From NCBI GenBank assembly GCA_016929065.1, contig JAFGJO010000058.1, positions 1-43,630 of the forward strand: 43,630 nucleotides of DNA, in the 5' to 3' direction. The position numbers were made by a program, and so were the translations under genes. Below, in pieces: positions 1-10,504 of this stretch (position 1 is the stretch's first letter; each line of letters opens with the position of its first letter). The notes beneath the pieces are model-generated. The model was not told the DNA's origin. It made no database searches and saw only the letters and a program-made list of their open reading frames with translations. The stretch comes from Spirochaetales bacterium. GTDB taxonomy: Bacteria; Spirochaetota; Spirochaetia; SZUA-6; RPPD01.

Positions 1-85
1 CGGAGAGGGAGGGATTCGAACCCCCGGTGAGTTGCCCCACAACGGTTTTCAAGACCGCCTCCTTCGACCACTCGGACACCTCTCC
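1..85 (-). tRNA. tRNA-Ser (anticodon UGA)
   Basis: Read on the minus strand this folds into a class II tRNA with acceptor stem GGAGAGG/CCTCTCC, discriminator G, a long variable arm and a T-arm containing GGTTCGAATCC. The anticodon loop CTTGAAA gives UGA, reading the UCA serine codon. CCA is not encoded. A consensus sigma-70 promoter lies directly upstream. The gene ends at the first base of the window, so its terminator is not visible. Confidence 0.96.
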
Positions 86-98
86 CTAAGACTGTACT

Positions 99-127
99 AC
101 TATACTCATGGCATCATAATTTGTCAA
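99..127 (-). promoter_or_regulatory. sigma-70 promoter of tRNA-Ser
   Basis: On the minus strand TTGACA (122-127) and TATAGT (99-104) are separated by exactly 17 bases, and the predicted start falls about 7 bases upstream of the tRNA 5' end. This is one of the best sigma-70 matches in the window and shows that the organism uses the standard consensus. Confidence 0.75.
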
Positions 128-168
128 CAAAATTGAATTTCAAGCCTGTTCTTGCTTAATATTCGGTT

Positions 169-1032
169 CTAAAAGAGGATTTCATAAAGACGATTCAGAT
201 CATCCTTTGAATAATACTGGATCTCTATTTTCCCTTTTTCCAGTGTGCCTTTGATTTCGACTTTTGTCCCTAGCAGATCGATAAGTTTTTGCTGAATTTC
301 GGCCAATTCTGGAATTCGTTGCTGATGCCCGGCTGCTTCGTGTTTGCCGGTTTTTACTGGTCTGTTTCCGGATGTGAAGGTAGCCGCAAGGGTTTCCGCT
401 TCCCGGACCGAGAGGCCTTTTGCTACTATACTGTTGTATAGTACGAGCTGATCTTCGACTTTTCCTGCGGATAATATTGCGCGGGCGTGTCCAGCTGATA
501 TTGTTCTCTCATTCAATGCGTTTTTGATCTTTTCCGGGAGTTTTAACAATCGCAGACTGTTTGTAATGGTGGATCTATTTTTACCGATATGCTTCGCAAG
601 GTCGTCCTGGTTCATGTTCGATATTTTTAATAATGAATCATACGCTGCTGCTTCTTCGATGGGAGTGAGATCTTCACGTTGAATATTTTCTATGAGTGAT
701 ATCTCAAATTTTTCAATCTCCTCGAATTTTTTTACATAGACAGGAACCTTTTTTAGTCCGGCCATTTTGGCTGCACGAAAGCGCCGCTCTCCTGCAATGA
801 TTGTATAGGAGAGGTCATTATTCTGTTCAACAAGAATCGGCTGAATAATACCTTTTTCCTGAATTGATTTGGACAAGTCAGACAGAGCTTCCGGGGAAAA
901 TGTTTTCCGCGGCTGGTTGGGATTCGCCTTGACCATATCTATATCAACTTCAAATGAATTGTCTGACTGTGTATCATTTTTTGTTGTGCTTAATAAAGCT
1001 CCTATGCCCTTCCCGAGTGCTTTTTTAGACAT
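169..1032 (-). CDS. parB: ParB/Spo0J chromosome-partitioning CTPase
   Basis: ParB binds parS sites, loads as a CTP-dependent sliding clamp and stimulates ParA, so driving segregation of the origin region. The protein (about 287 aa) has the ParB/Srx-type N-terminal domain with GERRFRAAK (the CTP-binding GERRxR motif) and ENIQREDLTPIEEA, then a helix-turn-helix around residues 140-165 for parS recognition and a C-terminal dimerisation domain. The start at 1032 was chosen because GGAGG lies 8 bases upstream of this ATG. A TTG two codons earlier is too close to that ribosome-binding site. The ATG overlaps the parA stop by 8 bases, indicating translational coupling. A perfect parS lies about 1.3 kb away. 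Confidence 0.95.
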   Translation of the reverse strand: MSKKALGKGIGALLSTTKNDTQSDNSFEVDIDMVKANPNQPRKTFSPEALSDLSKSIQEKGIIQPILVEQNNDLSYTIIAGERRFRAAKMAGLKKVPVYVKKFEEIEKFEISLIENIQREDLTPIEEAAAYDSLLKISNMNQDDLAKHIGKNRSTITNSLRLLKLPEKIKNALNERTISAGHARAILSAGKVEDQLVLYNSIVAKGLSVREAETLAATFTSGNRPVKTGKHEAAGHQQRIPELAEIQQKLIDLLGTKVEIKGTLEKGKIEIQYYSKDDLNRLYEILF

Positions 1033-1780
1033 TTGCAATTACCTCCTCTGCGAGCTTTTTATAGCTGGTTGCTCCCAGACAATCCGGATCATATTTATTG
1101 ATTGGCGTGCTGTATGAAGGGGCTTCACTCAACCTCACATTTCTGGGGATTACTGTTCTGAAAACTTTGTCTTTGAAATAGTCGGTGACTTCCTCAACGA
1201 CTTCGTGTGCGATCCGAGTGCGCTGGTCATACATGGTGAACAAAATCCCGCCGATTTTCAAGGAGGGATTTATATTTTTCTGGATCGTCTGGATAGTCTG
1301 TAACAATGAGTTTAATCCCTCAAGTGCAAAGTATTCGCATTGCAGTGGTATAAGCACAAACTCCGCTGCAGCAAATCCATTGATGGTCAGAATTCCCAGC
1401 GACGGAGGACAGTCAATAAAGATGTAGTCAAAGTTCGGGGTGATTGGGCTGATTGCTTTTTTCAGAAAATACTCCCTGCCCTCGACATTTGCCAGTTCAA
1501 CGGTTGCTCCCGATAAATGCATGTTCGACGGGATGATTTTTAAATTGTCGACGGGTGTCGGCTGGATGGCACGGGATGGATCAATTTTCCCGGTGAGCAC
1601 TTCATAGATACCGTCTTTTTCTGTATCGGCGCCGACACTGCTTGAGAGGTTCGCCTGTGAGTCGAAATCAATCAATAAAACGCGTTTACCCGCTTCCGCA
1701 AGATATGCTCCGATATTTACCGCGGAGGTGGTTTTGCCCACACCGCCCTTCTGGTTTGCAAATACTACAATTTTAGCCAT
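1025..1780 (-). CDS. parA: ParA/Soj partition ATPase
   Basis: ParA is a deviant Walker ATPase that binds nucleoid DNA and works with ParB-parS in chromosome segregation. The sequence shows the deviant Walker A motif KGGVGKTTS near the N terminus, DFDSQANLS (Walker A prime) and IFIDCPPS (Walker B), with a length of about 251 aa typical of chromosomal Soj proteins. Two in-frame ATGs lie two codons apart. The second (1780) has AAGGA at the better spacing, whereas the first (1786) is only one base away from it. It is the first gene of a parA-parB operon, with parB overlapping its stop. The 200-base gap to the divergent nfu gene should hold its promoter. Confidence 0.95.
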   Translation of the reverse strand: MAKIVVFANQKGGVGKTTSAVNIGAYLAEAGKRVLLIDFDSQANLSSSVGADTEKDGIYEVLTGKIDPSRAIQPTPVDNLKIIPSNMHLSGATVELANVEGREYFLKKAISPITPNFDYIFIDCPPSLGILTINGFAAAEFVLIPLQCEYFALEGLNSLLQTIQTIQKNINPSLKIGGILFTMYDQRTRIAHEVVEEVTDYFKDKVFRTVIPRNVRLSEAPSYSTPINKYDPDCLGATSYKKLAEEVIANV

Positions 1781-1912
1781 ACTCATTCCTTGTTAATCCG
1801 GTATTGGTGTATATGCACTATATCAAAAAAGAAATTGTTTTTTAATAGGAAAACCCAAAAAAGAAGGAAATAGTTATTTTATTATTCATCTGAAATATTC
1901 AGTATGTCCTGC

Positions 1913-1941
1913 TTGAACAATCAGCCGGGAATAGCTATTTT
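1913..1941 (+). promoter_or_regulatory. putative sigma-70 promoter of nfu
   Basis: TTGAAC (1913-1918) and TATTTT (1936-1941) are 17 bases apart, about 50 bases upstream of the nfu start. The -10 overlaps one of two near-copies of AATAG(T/C)TATTTTA in this divergent gap (about 1869 and 1931), which could be an operator. The match is fair rather than strong. Confidence 0.4.
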
Positions 1942-1988
1942 AATAATAACAAAAACTACCAGTAAAGTGGAAGATTCAAGGAGATGCC

Positions 1989-2216
1989 ATGATAGATCAA
2001 ACAGCAGTAGAAAATGCGTTAAATGAAGTAAGGCCTTCACTTCAGGCCGACGGGGGTGATGTCGAATTTGTCAGTGTTGATATTGATGGGGTTGTCAAGG
2101 TAAAGCTGCAAGGAGCCTGTGCCGGCTGTCCGATGTCGCAATATACTCTCAGCCAGGGAATCGAAAAATACCTTAAAAAGCAGATTCCGGAGATTACCAA
2201 GGTGGAAGCGGTGTAG
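1989..2216 (+). CDS. Nfu-type iron-sulphur cluster scaffold (NifU C-terminal domain)
   Basis: This small protein (75 aa) consists only of the NifU-like C-terminal domain that carries a [4Fe-4S] cluster between protein monomers and delivers it to apo-targets. The diagnostic CxxC is present as Cys44-Ala-Gly-Cys47 in GACAGCPMS, preceded by [11 protein letters not shown], the typical family opening. AAGGAG sits 6 bases before the ATG. It stands alone between parA and gyrA, transcribed away from parA, and is followed by a strong rho-independent terminator, so it is probably monocistronic. No SUF or ISC genes are nearby. Confidence 0.93.
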   Translation: MIDQTAVENALNEVRPSLQADGGDVEFVSVDIDGVVKVKLQGACAGCPMSQYTLSQGIEKYLKKQIPEITKVEAV

Positions 2217-2238
2217 ATGGTTGTTGTTTTCTTGTGAG

Positions 2239-2272
2239 GGCACAAACTTATTATTGGTTTGTGCCTTTTTTT
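2239..2272 (+). terminator. rho-independent terminator of nfu
   Basis: GGCACAAAC and GTTTGTGCC form a perfect 9-bp stem with a 9-base loop, followed by seven T residues. It lies 22 bases after the nfu stop. Confidence 0.88.
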
Positions 2273-2298
2273 AGTGCGCCCGGCAGGATATTCGTGAA

Positions 2299-2314
2299 TG
2301 TTTCACGTGAAACA
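2299..2314. promoter_or_regulatory. parS centromere site
   Basis: TGTTTCACGTGAAACA is an exact match to the bacterial ParB-binding palindrome. It lies in the intergenic region between the nfu terminator and the 3' end of gyrA, about 1.3 kb from parB. I saw no second copy. Its presence with parAB and gyrBA suggests the window's left end is in the origin-proximal domain. Confidence 0.93.
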
Positions 2315-2383
2315 TGTGGTTAGATTTCCACTTTGAAAAAGCTGAATTTTGAAATGCCTATAGAAAGGCTAATAATCAGCAGG

Positions 2384-2451
2384 ATATTTTTTTCGTCCTC
2401 CGGTGCGAGTCTGATGTACCCATCAGTCCGAGCACCGGGGACAAAAAATAT
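2384..2451. repeat. 68-base imperfect palindrome, function unknown
   Basis: The arms ATATTTTTT/AAAAAATAT, GTCC/GGAC, CCGGTGC/GCACCGG and CTGATG/CATCAG nest into one hairpin with a 4-base loop, one internal loop and one bulge. T-runs lie on the 5' side and A-runs on the 3' side, so it does not have the layout of an intrinsic terminator on either strand. The minus strand also reads as an open frame of about 45 codons without a credible start, so a gene remnant is possible. The rest of 2315-2490 shows nothing recognisable. Confidence 0.55.
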
Positions 2452-2491
2452 TTCGCCCCCACCATAGCTTTTAAAGGAATTACTGTTTAGT

Positions 2492-2527
2492 AAGAAAGGG
2501 GCTGTCCGACAGGACAGCCCCTTTCTT
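2492..2527 (-). terminator. terminator of gyrB-gyrA
   Basis: A perfect 16-bp stem (AAGAAAGGGGCTGTCC and its complement) with a 4-base loop starts immediately after the gyrA stop codon. On the minus strand it ends in TTTCTT, giving a U-rich tail. Confidence 0.85.
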
Positions 2528-4954
2528 TTATTCTTTTTCCTCGCGTGCAATCCCGGTGACGATATCATCCCCGGTGACGTTGACGATCCTTACTCCTGCT
2601 GCTGCTTTCCCCATTATGGGGATGCTTTTCAGCTTCAGTTTTATTGCGTTACCCTGGGAGGTAATGCAGATCAGGTCATCCTGTTTTGAGACAGACATTG
2701 CAGTGACCACATTTCCTGTTTTAGCAGAAACTTTGTAGCAGATCTGGCCCTTTGTTCCCCGTCCGTGAGGCATGAAATTCTCATAGGCGACCCGTTTTCC
2801 GTATCCCATTTCAGAGATAATGATCATGTCTTCTTCCTCTTTTACCATACAGACACCGACAACGATATTTCCGTTGATTGTTTTGATTCCGGAAACACCG
2901 CGTGAGGTTCTGCCGGTCGGGCGGACACTTTCCTCGGTAAACCGGAGCGCACACCCATTGTTTGTGACAAGGATGATGTTTTCATTGCCTTTTGAAATGA
3001 TTGCATTGATAAGGCTGTCTTCTGTATCCAGTGCTATGGCAGCGATGCCCCTTTGTCGGGCATTCGAAAATTCACTTGTGCGTACCTTTTTCACCACACC
3101 CTTTCGGGTAGCCATGAAAATAAAATTATCATCACTGAATTCAGTGATGGGCACAGTTGCGGTAATTTCTTCAGTGTCGGTAACCGAAAGCATTGCTTTG
3201 ATGTTCTGGCCTCTGGCTGCTTTTGAACCTTCCGGGATTTCGTGGACTTTCATCCAGTATGCTTTTCCTTCACTGGTCATAAACAGGACGTAGTCGTGCG
3301 TTGAGGCTATGAAAAACTGGTTGACATAATCTTCTTCTTTTAATGTTGAGGATGATGAACCTTTTCCTCCCCTGTTTTGCCGTTTATAGGCAGTCAGGGG
3401 GAGTCGTTTGATAAGGCCGGTATTGGATATAAGAATGACCATGTCCTCTTTTGGGATCATATCCTCGATATCTATTTTTTCGATTTCTCCATCAATAATT
3501 TCAGTTCTTCGGTCATCCCCGTATTTGTTTGAAATTTCTTCCGTCTCGGCTTTTACAACATTCAGGATTTTTGCTTCACTTGAAAGCAGGTCTTTCAGAT
3601 ATAAAATAAGCTCTCTCACCTGTTTTAATTCATCGATGACTTTCTGAACCTCGAGGCTGGTCAGGCGTTGGAGACGCATATCCAGTATGGCCTGTGCCTG
3701 TATCCTCGAGAGGGAAAACCGGCTCATGAGATTGTTCCGTGCAATTTCTACGGATTCGGACTTTTTAATAATACTGATAACTTCATCAATGTTGTCGAGG
3801 GCAATTTTGAGGCCTTCCAGGATGTGCGCGCGCTCTTCTGCTTTTTTAAGATCGAATTTGGTTCTTCTGATGACGACAATTTTCCGGTGCTCGATAAAAT
3901 AGCCGATGAGATCTTTAAGCGTATTCATCATCGGTCTGCCGTTGACCAGTGCGATATTGTTTACATTAAAGCTCACCTGAAGCTGTGTGTTCGAAAAAAG
4001 CTGGTTGAGGATAACTTTTGGAATCGAACCCTTTCGCATTTCCATGACAATCCGGATTCCGTTCCGGTCGGATTCATCACGGAGATCGGTAATTCCTTCG
4101 ACTCTTTTATCTTTAATCATCTCAGCAATTTTTATCATGAGGGCTGATTTGTTCACCAGATACGGCAGTTCGGTGACAATGATTGCGTCTTTGCCCTGTT
4201 TGAGTGTTTCAAGAACAATTCGGGAGCGGACAATAATACGACCTTTCCCTGTTTTCATGGCATTCTTTATACCCTGTTTTCCAAATATTATACCTCCGGT
4301 CGGGAAGTCCGGGCCAAGCACGATCTTGTTTAGTTCAGGGATAGAAATTTTTGGATTCCCGATTGTTGTGCAAATGGCGGAACAAATTTCCCGAAGATTA
4401 TGGGGAGGCATGTTGGTAGCCATACCAACGGCGATCCCGCTTGCTCCGTTGAGGAGCAGGAAGGGAATCTTTGCGGGAAGCACCAGCGGCTCGGTCATTG
4501 AATCGTCGTAATTCGGACCAAAATCAACAGTGTCTTTTCCGATATCCTCAAGCATTTCCTCGGCAAGTTTGGAAAGCCGTGCTTCGGTGTACCTCATGGC
4601 TGCCGGTGGGTCTCCGTCAACGGAACCGAAATTTCCCTGACCGGTTACCAGCGGATAACGCAGGGAAAAGTCCTGTGCAAGACGTACAAGTGCATCATAA
4701 ATTGACTGGTCGCCGTGCGGATGGTATTTGCCAAGAACGTCTCCGACAATACGGCCGGTTTTTTTGAAGGCCTGGTTGGATCGCAGGCCCATTTCATTCA
4801 TTGAATAGAGAATCCGACGGTGTACAGGTTTTAAACCATCTCGTACATCGGGAAGTGCCCTGCTGACGATAACGGACATTGCATAGTTGAGATATGATTC
4901 TTTGACTTCGTCTTCTATCGCAACGGGAATAACTTGTTCTTTACTGTCACTCAT
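2528..4954 (-). CDS. gyrA: DNA gyrase subunit A
   Basis: GyrA is the breakage-reunion subunit of DNA gyrase, which introduces negative supercoils with GyrB. The 808-aa protein begins with [20 protein letters not shown] and carries the catalytic tyrosine at about residue 122 in AMRYTEARL. The C-terminal beta-pinwheel contains the gyrase-specific GyrA box as QNRGGKG, which distinguishes it from ParC. The quinolone-resistance region reads HGDQSIYD, so the position equivalent to E. coli Ser83 is Gln83 while Asp87 is kept. It follows gyrB after an 82-base gap containing a hairpin, and both genes appear to share the gyrB promoter. The ATG at 4954 gives the canonical N terminus. Confidence 0.97.
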   Translation of the reverse strand: MSDSKEQVIPVAIEDEVKESYLNYAMSVIVSRALPDVRDGLKPVHRRILYSMNEMGLRSNQAFKKTGRIVGDVLGKYHPHGDQSIYDALVRLAQDFSLRYPLVTGQGNFGSVDGDPPAAMRYTEARLSKLAEEMLEDIGKDTVDFGPNYDDSMTEPLVLPAKIPFLLLNGASGIAVGMATNMPPHNLREICSAICTTIGNPKISIPELNKIVLGPDFPTGGIIFGKQGIKNAMKTGKGRIIVRSRIVLETLKQGKDAIIVTELPYLVNKSALMIKIAEMIKDKRVEGITDLRDESDRNGIRIVMEMRKGSIPKVILNQLFSNTQLQVSFNVNNIALVNGRPMMNTLKDLIGYFIEHRKIVVIRRTKFDLKKAEERAHILEGLKIALDNIDEVISIIKKSESVEIARNNLMSRFSLSRIQAQAILDMRLQRLTSLEVQKVIDELKQVRELILYLKDLLSSEAKILNVVKAETEEISNKYGDDRRTEIIDGEIEKIDIEDMIPKEDMVILISNTGLIKRLPLTAYKRQNRGGKGSSSSTLKEEDYVNQFFIASTHDYVLFMTSEGKAYWMKVHEIPEGSKAARGQNIKAMLSVTDTEEITATVPITEFSDDNFIFMATRKGVVKKVRTSEFSNARQRGIAAIALDTEDSLINAIISKGNENIILVTNNGCALRFTEESVRPTGRTSRGVSGIKTINGNIVVGVCMVKEEEDMIIISEMGYGKRVAYENFMPHGRGTKGQICYKVSAKTGNVVTAMSVSKQDDLICITSQGNAIKLKLKSIPIMGKAAAGVRIVNVTGDDIVTGIAREEKE

Positions 4955-4989
4955 TCAAAGCTCCTGATCTTTTCTCTTTTATACCAAAA

Positions 4990-5016
4990 CAGGCTTTCTT
5001 GTTCCGGGAAAGCCTG
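4990..5016 (-). other. hairpin between gyrB and gyrA
   Basis: CAGGCTTTC and GAAAGCCTG form a 9-bp stem with a 9-base loop in the gyrB-gyrA spacer. There is no T-run, so it is more likely an mRNA processing or stability element than a terminator. Confidence 0.5.
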
Positions 5017-5036
5017 AAACCGTATTTACATTTTTG

Positions 5037-6962
<1,926 letters not shown>

Positions 6963-6990
6963 TTATATGGTAGTTGAGTATGGGATTTTC

Positions 6991-7019
6991 ATTATATCCG
7001 GAGAAAGTAAAAAAGTAAA
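6991..7019 (-). promoter_or_regulatory. sigma-70 promoter of gyrB-gyrA
   Basis: On the minus strand TTTACT (7014-7019) and TATAAT (6991-6996) are 17 bases apart, giving a leader of about 30 bases before gyrB. Confidence 0.6.
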
Positions 7020-7097
7020 GGCAGACAATTCGCACATTCCATCCGAAAAAGGAGGAAACAGGCGATTAAATATATAATAAATACTATATAGTAATTA

Positions 7098-8519
7098 TTA
7101 GAGCTTTTCTACCAGCAAGGTACATTCTCCGGACGGCATGGGAAGCGTCTTTTTTTTATGATCCAGCACGTTTACGGTAAAATAATACAGTTTTTCTGAT
7201 TGCAGCTTAATTTCCCAGCCGCGGACGCCATTATTTATCAGCATGGTGATGAGATTTCGCTTTAGTGAAAAATCTTCTATACCCATTACTTCCAAAGTCG
7301 GGATGGTCCAGTCAACGGTTTTTCTGGGCAATGATATTGAAAGTCCGATCAGGTTCTCAATAATCAGTGTGATTGTTGACAGACCGGCATACGGAATAAA
7401 ATTTGGCCTTGGAAAGTTTTCTTTTTTTGGCCAGCGTGCCGGCCCGGCTTTTGAAGGATTGTACGCTTCCCAGATTGCAGTTCCGTTTTCAACATCCGGA
7501 TTTGCAGAATCAAGGACCGAATACAAATGACGGATGGTACATTCCCTTGCCAGATCGTGACGCGCATATTTTTCCAGACCCTTGATGATCATGAAGGTGA
7601 AATGCGGGAAAATTGATCCGCGAAAGCCGTAGCCTGATTTGTCAAACGATTTGTCTTTTATGGTTAAAGAGGGAAATGGATTCTCAAGTCCGAATTCACT
7701 GGTATTCTCAAGGTGTGCAATAAGTTTTTCCGCACGTTCCTCGTTCGGAATTTCCGCAAGCAGCGGCCAGAATGATGCAATTGTCTTTGTTTTTATCTGT
7801 TTTTCCTTTTTATCAAGGTCATAATAAAACTTGTCTTCTCTGCTCCACATTTTTGCATTGATTCGGGTTTTTAGTGAAAAGTAATAGCGCTTGTATCGGT
7901 AGCTTTTTTCTTTATCATTTAATATATCGCTCAGATAGGACATATATAATGCATTGACCGCTTGTTGTGCATTAAAATCGATGGGATAATGCATCTCGCT
8001 GCGGGGAGAATTGTCCATTGTGGTTGCGGCGAGCGGTACAGAATACAACCCGTTCTTTTCCTTGAAGGTATTTTCAAGCCAATGATAGTATTTCTCCAGC
8101 CTGGGCATGATCTCCTTAATCCGTTTTTTCAGGCCGATTTTATGATACATGTTGAATTCAGCCCAGGCGAAAAGAGGCGGCAGAACGCCTTGAGGATTTT
8201 TTTTGCTTATAATGGGTTTTCCGTCAGTTTCACTGTATTCCCCGCGGATTGCCCCGTTTTCTTCCTGCTTTCCGTAAAAATTATCGAGTACGGATGTAAC
8301 CGGAATATGTTTATTGCTGTAGACAAGAAAGAATGTCGAAAGGCATGCTTCGAACTGATTGATTTTATTTGCTCCGGTGTAATTGAAATATTTGGATTGA
8401 AGCTTGTTTTTTGACGTTCCGCTCTTGATGGAATTTTTAATGAGATTCCAGGTTTGTGAGTACAGTCCGACAATGTCGTGGTCATAAAAATGGATTTTTG
8501 GAAAATCTCTTCGCGTCAC
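7098..8519 (-). CDS. GH37/GH63-like (six-hairpin) glycoside hydrolase
   Basis: An intracellular (no signal peptide) 473-aa protein of the (alpha/alpha)6 six-hairpin clan that includes trehalases and mannosyl-glycerate or glucosylglycerate hydrolases. Supporting motifs are TMDNSPRSE (position of the usual catalytic acid, G/T-MDNSPR), YGFRGSIFPHF (equivalent to YWRGPIW) and GTAIWEAYNP (the W-E-x-Y segment that carries the catalytic base). The substrate cannot be read from sequence; trehalose or a compatible-solute glycoside are the likeliest classes. The start is GTG with AGGAG 5 bases upstream, and it overlaps the larC stop by 4 bases (GTGA), so it is translationally coupled to a nickel-pincer cofactor gene, which is an unexpected partner. 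Confidence 0.8.
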   Translation of the reverse strand: MTRRDFPKIHFYDHDIVGLYSQTWNLIKNSIKSGTSKNKLQSKYFNYTGANKINQFEACLSTFFLVYSNKHIPVTSVLDNFYGKQEENGAIRGEYSETDGKPIISKKNPQGVLPPLFAWAEFNMYHKIGLKKRIKEIMPRLEKYYHWLENTFKEKNGLYSVPLAATTMDNSPRSEMHYPIDFNAQQAVNALYMSYLSDILNDKEKSYRYKRYYFSLKTRINAKMWSREDKFYYDLDKKEKQIKTKTIASFWPLLAEIPNEERAEKLIAHLENTSEFGLENPFPSLTIKDKSFDKSGYGFRGSIFPHFTFMIIKGLEKYARHDLARECTIRHLYSVLDSANPDVENGTAIWEAYNPSKAGPARWPKKENFPRPNFIPYAGLSTITLIIENLIGLSISLPRKTVDWTIPTLEVMGIEDFSLKRNLITMLINNGVRGWEIKLQSEKLYYFTVNVLDHKKKTLPMPSGECTLLVEKL

Positions 8520-9598
8520 ATATACTCCTGTTCATTTCGCTGCCCGAAATCGTGAAAAAGTTGTGAATTTACTGCTGCATATACTTCCAATAACGGTATA
8601 TTATTCTTTCTGCTTATATTATTCATATCATCGTATTCGGGAACTGCTTTTATACATTTTCCGCTCAAAAAACCCCTTTTTACCCGTATTGTTCCAAATG
8701 GTGTTTCGTAATCAATTATATCACGATCCAAAACCCGCCTCAGTTTTGTCGAATACCGGACGCCGAAGGTTGAGGTCTGCTGCAGCAGAAAATTGGAAAT
8801 TCTTTCAGTATCTGACGGTAAAACAATCAGCTGCAGCAGAAAAGCCTGCCTGGTTTTTTTCATTGTAACAGGAACAACCCATACATCAAGGGCTCCCAAT
8901 TCAAAAAGTCTGCCGGTGATATGGGATACTGCTTCCGGCGTCATGTCATCCACATTTGTTTCAATCACAGTAACTTCTTCCTGAAAAGATTTTTGCTGAA
9001 TATATATGTTGGCTGTTACTGTCTGATCCACTGGATCCTGAACAATGAACATATCCCTGATATGTTCCAGGGGAATTATGGAAACAACAGGAAACAGGGT
9101 TTTTATAAAGAATGCACAAAAAGGTGTCACAGCCGGCACGTTCTCCTTTAACACCGATTGCGTCTTCCTTAATATTTCAATTGTAACAGGATCAGAATGG
9201 TTGCTTATTCCCGGTTGAAAAAGCTGAATATCAGGTGGATGTGTCCTGAAATATGCAGCAAACGAAATATAAATACAAAATTCAAGCGGGTCAAGAAGAA
9301 AACAGGATGAGGAGACGGGAACTGAATTGATAAAACTGTCAAAAAAAGGAGCTGTATTTCTGTATTGACGGATATCCACAGGAGGAATGTGCGATGAATA
9401 CTTTTTCAGACTATGGCAAAATTCTTTGCTGTTTTTTTTTGTAATTGATTGTTCAAGACATGAGGCAACTTCGGGATATTCTTGTATATTATTTTTTATA
9501 CAGTCTGATAATGTCAAAATATTTCCCGGTTTGTGTGAAAAAACCGATTCAAATAACAGGGGAAAGGACACTCCCCTGCTTGTGTCGATATACATCAT
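8516..9598 (-). CDS. larC: LarC-like nickel-pincer cofactor protein with divergent N-terminal half
   Basis: LarC is the CTP-dependent cyclometallase that inserts nickel into the pincer nucleotide (NPN) cofactor of lactate racemase-type enzymes. The C-terminal half (about residues 205-345) is clearly LarC2: ETNVDDMTPEAVSHITGRLF, GALDVWVVPVTMKKTRQ, FGVRYSTKLRRVLDR and a final PEYDDMNNISR. The N-terminal half is poorly conserved. It opens with MYIDTSRGVSF rather than the usual SGISGDM-containing start and I see no His-rich stretch. No frame break is visible, so this is divergence rather than a truncation, and the larC1/larC2 frameshift known from Lactobacillus is not needed. It overlaps larB by ATGA and the glycosidase by GTGA. 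Confidence 0.82.
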   Translation of the reverse strand: MMYIDTSRGVSFPLLFESVFSHKPGNILTLSDCIKNNIQEYPEVASCLEQSITKKNSKEFCHSLKKYSSHIPPVDIRQYRNTAPFFDSFINSVPVSSSCFLLDPLEFCIYISFAAYFRTHPPDIQLFQPGISNHSDPVTIEILRKTQSVLKENVPAVTPFCAFFIKTLFPVVSIIPLEHIRDMFIVQDPVDQTVTANIYIQQKSFQEEVTVIETNVDDMTPEAVSHITGRLFELGALDVWVVPVTMKKTRQAFLLQLIVLPSDTERISNFLLQQTSTFGVRYSTKLRRVLDRDIIDYETPFGTIRVKRGFLSGKCIKAVPEYDDMNNISRKNNIPLLEVYAAVNSQLFHDFGQRNEQEYM

Positions 9599-10350
9599 TT
9601 TTTAATCCCGATCCGGTGGTTGATGAGTGCTGCAATGTACCCGGCACCAAATCCGTTATCGATGTTGACTACAGAGACCCCGGGTGCACACGAATTGAGC
9701 ATGGTAAGAAGCGGAGCCAACCCTTGAAAACTCGCTCCATACCCGACTGAAGTCGGAACGGCAATGACCGGGCAGGGTACCAGCCCTGCAATCACTCCGG
9801 GCAGGGCGCCATCCATGCCGGCAACCGCCACAATTGCATTACTCTCCCGCAGTTTTTCAAGCTTTGCGAACAACCGGTGAATGCCGGCTATCCCGATGTC
9901 CCAGTATGTCTTGACTTCTGCTCCCATGGCTTTTGCGGTGACCGCTGCCTCCTGCGCAACCGGGATATCTGATGTTCCCGCAGAGATGACCGATATGGTT
10001 CCTCTTGCTGCGGAAACATTACCGATTATCATTGACCCGCTTTCCGTGAAAAATTCAATTTTTTTAAATTCTTTTTTTAACAGGGAAAATGTTGTTTTTT
10101 TTGCACGGGTACACAACACACATGTTTCGTTGTGGAAGAGGGTGCGGACAATGGCCAGCACTTCCTCATCTTTTTTACTCGCACAATACACGACCTCGGG
10201 GAATCCCGTCCTGATGTGCCTGCTGGTATCTATTTCAGCAAATCCAAGATCATGAGAAATCAGTTTTTTAAATTCTTCTTCTGCATCTTCCGGAGTTAAT
10301 GTTTTGTCATATACCCGCTCAAGAAGGTCTTTGATCGTTTTCTGCCACAT
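9595..10350 (-). CDS. larB: LarB, NaAD carboxylase/hydrolase for nickel-pincer cofactor synthesis
   Basis: LarB carboxylates and hydrolyses nicotinic acid adenine dinucleotide to start NPN cofactor synthesis. The C-terminal two-thirds is PurE-like, with SAGTSDIPVAQEAAVTA, AGMDGALPGVIAGLV, PVIAVPTSVGYG and a final NIDNGFGAGYIAA, all family signatures. The start at 10350 (ATG, AGGGA 4 bases upstream) is preferred to a TTG at 10368, which would lie almost on top of the -10 box. It leads larB-larC-glycosidase. LarE and the cofactor user LarA are not in this window, so the enzyme served is unknown. Confidence 0.92.
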   Translation of the reverse strand: MWQKTIKDLLERVYDKTLTPEDAEEEFKKLISHDLGFAEIDTSRHIRTGFPEVVYCASKKDEEVLAIVRTLFHNETCVLCTRAKKTTFSLLKKEFKKIEFFTESGSMIIGNVSAARGTISVISAGTSDIPVAQEAAVTAKAMGAEVKTYWDIGIAGIHRLFAKLEKLRESNAIVAVAGMDGALPGVIAGLVPCPVIAVPTSVGYGASFQGLAPLLTMLNSCAPGVSVVNIDNGFGAGYIAALINHRIGIKK

Positions 10351-10370
10351 ATTTTCCCTGTGAGCCAAAT

Positions 10371-10398
10371 ATTATACCCGATGTATGCTGCCGTCAAA
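10371..10398 (-). promoter_or_regulatory. putative promoter of larB-larC-glycosidase
   Basis: On the minus strand a perfect TATAAT (10371-10376) is preceded by TTTGACG, giving a 15-16 base spacer, slightly short. The start would lie about 14 bases before the larB ATG. Confidence 0.5.
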
Positions 10399-10424
10399 TA
10401 AATTTTTATAGAAAAAATTACGAA

Positions 10425-10452
10425 TTGGCAGTAAATTTATACGCAATATAGT
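10425..10452 (+). promoter_or_regulatory. putative promoter of the LamG/FN3-TPR-HDOD operon
   Basis: TTGGCA (10425-10430) and TATAGT (10447-10452) are 16 bases apart, about 50 bases upstream of the first gene and divergent from the larB promoter. The -10 plus its flank, TATAGTGCATAT, also occurs on the minus strand upstream of parA near 1812-1823. Confidence 0.45.
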
Positions 10453-10504
10453 GCATATTCTATCTACGTAAAAATAAAATTATGCCGATGATTAAACCAG
10501 AGAT

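Noticed and set aside
2320-2568. Minus-strand open frame of 82 codons
   Set aside because: It runs through the gyrA stop and terminator; only the last 45 codons read protein-like and have no start. Kept as a remark under the palindrome.
3668-4511. Long antisense open frames over gyrA and over other genes
   Set aside because: Shadow frames; the sense strand codes for conserved proteins and the antisense products look like nothing.
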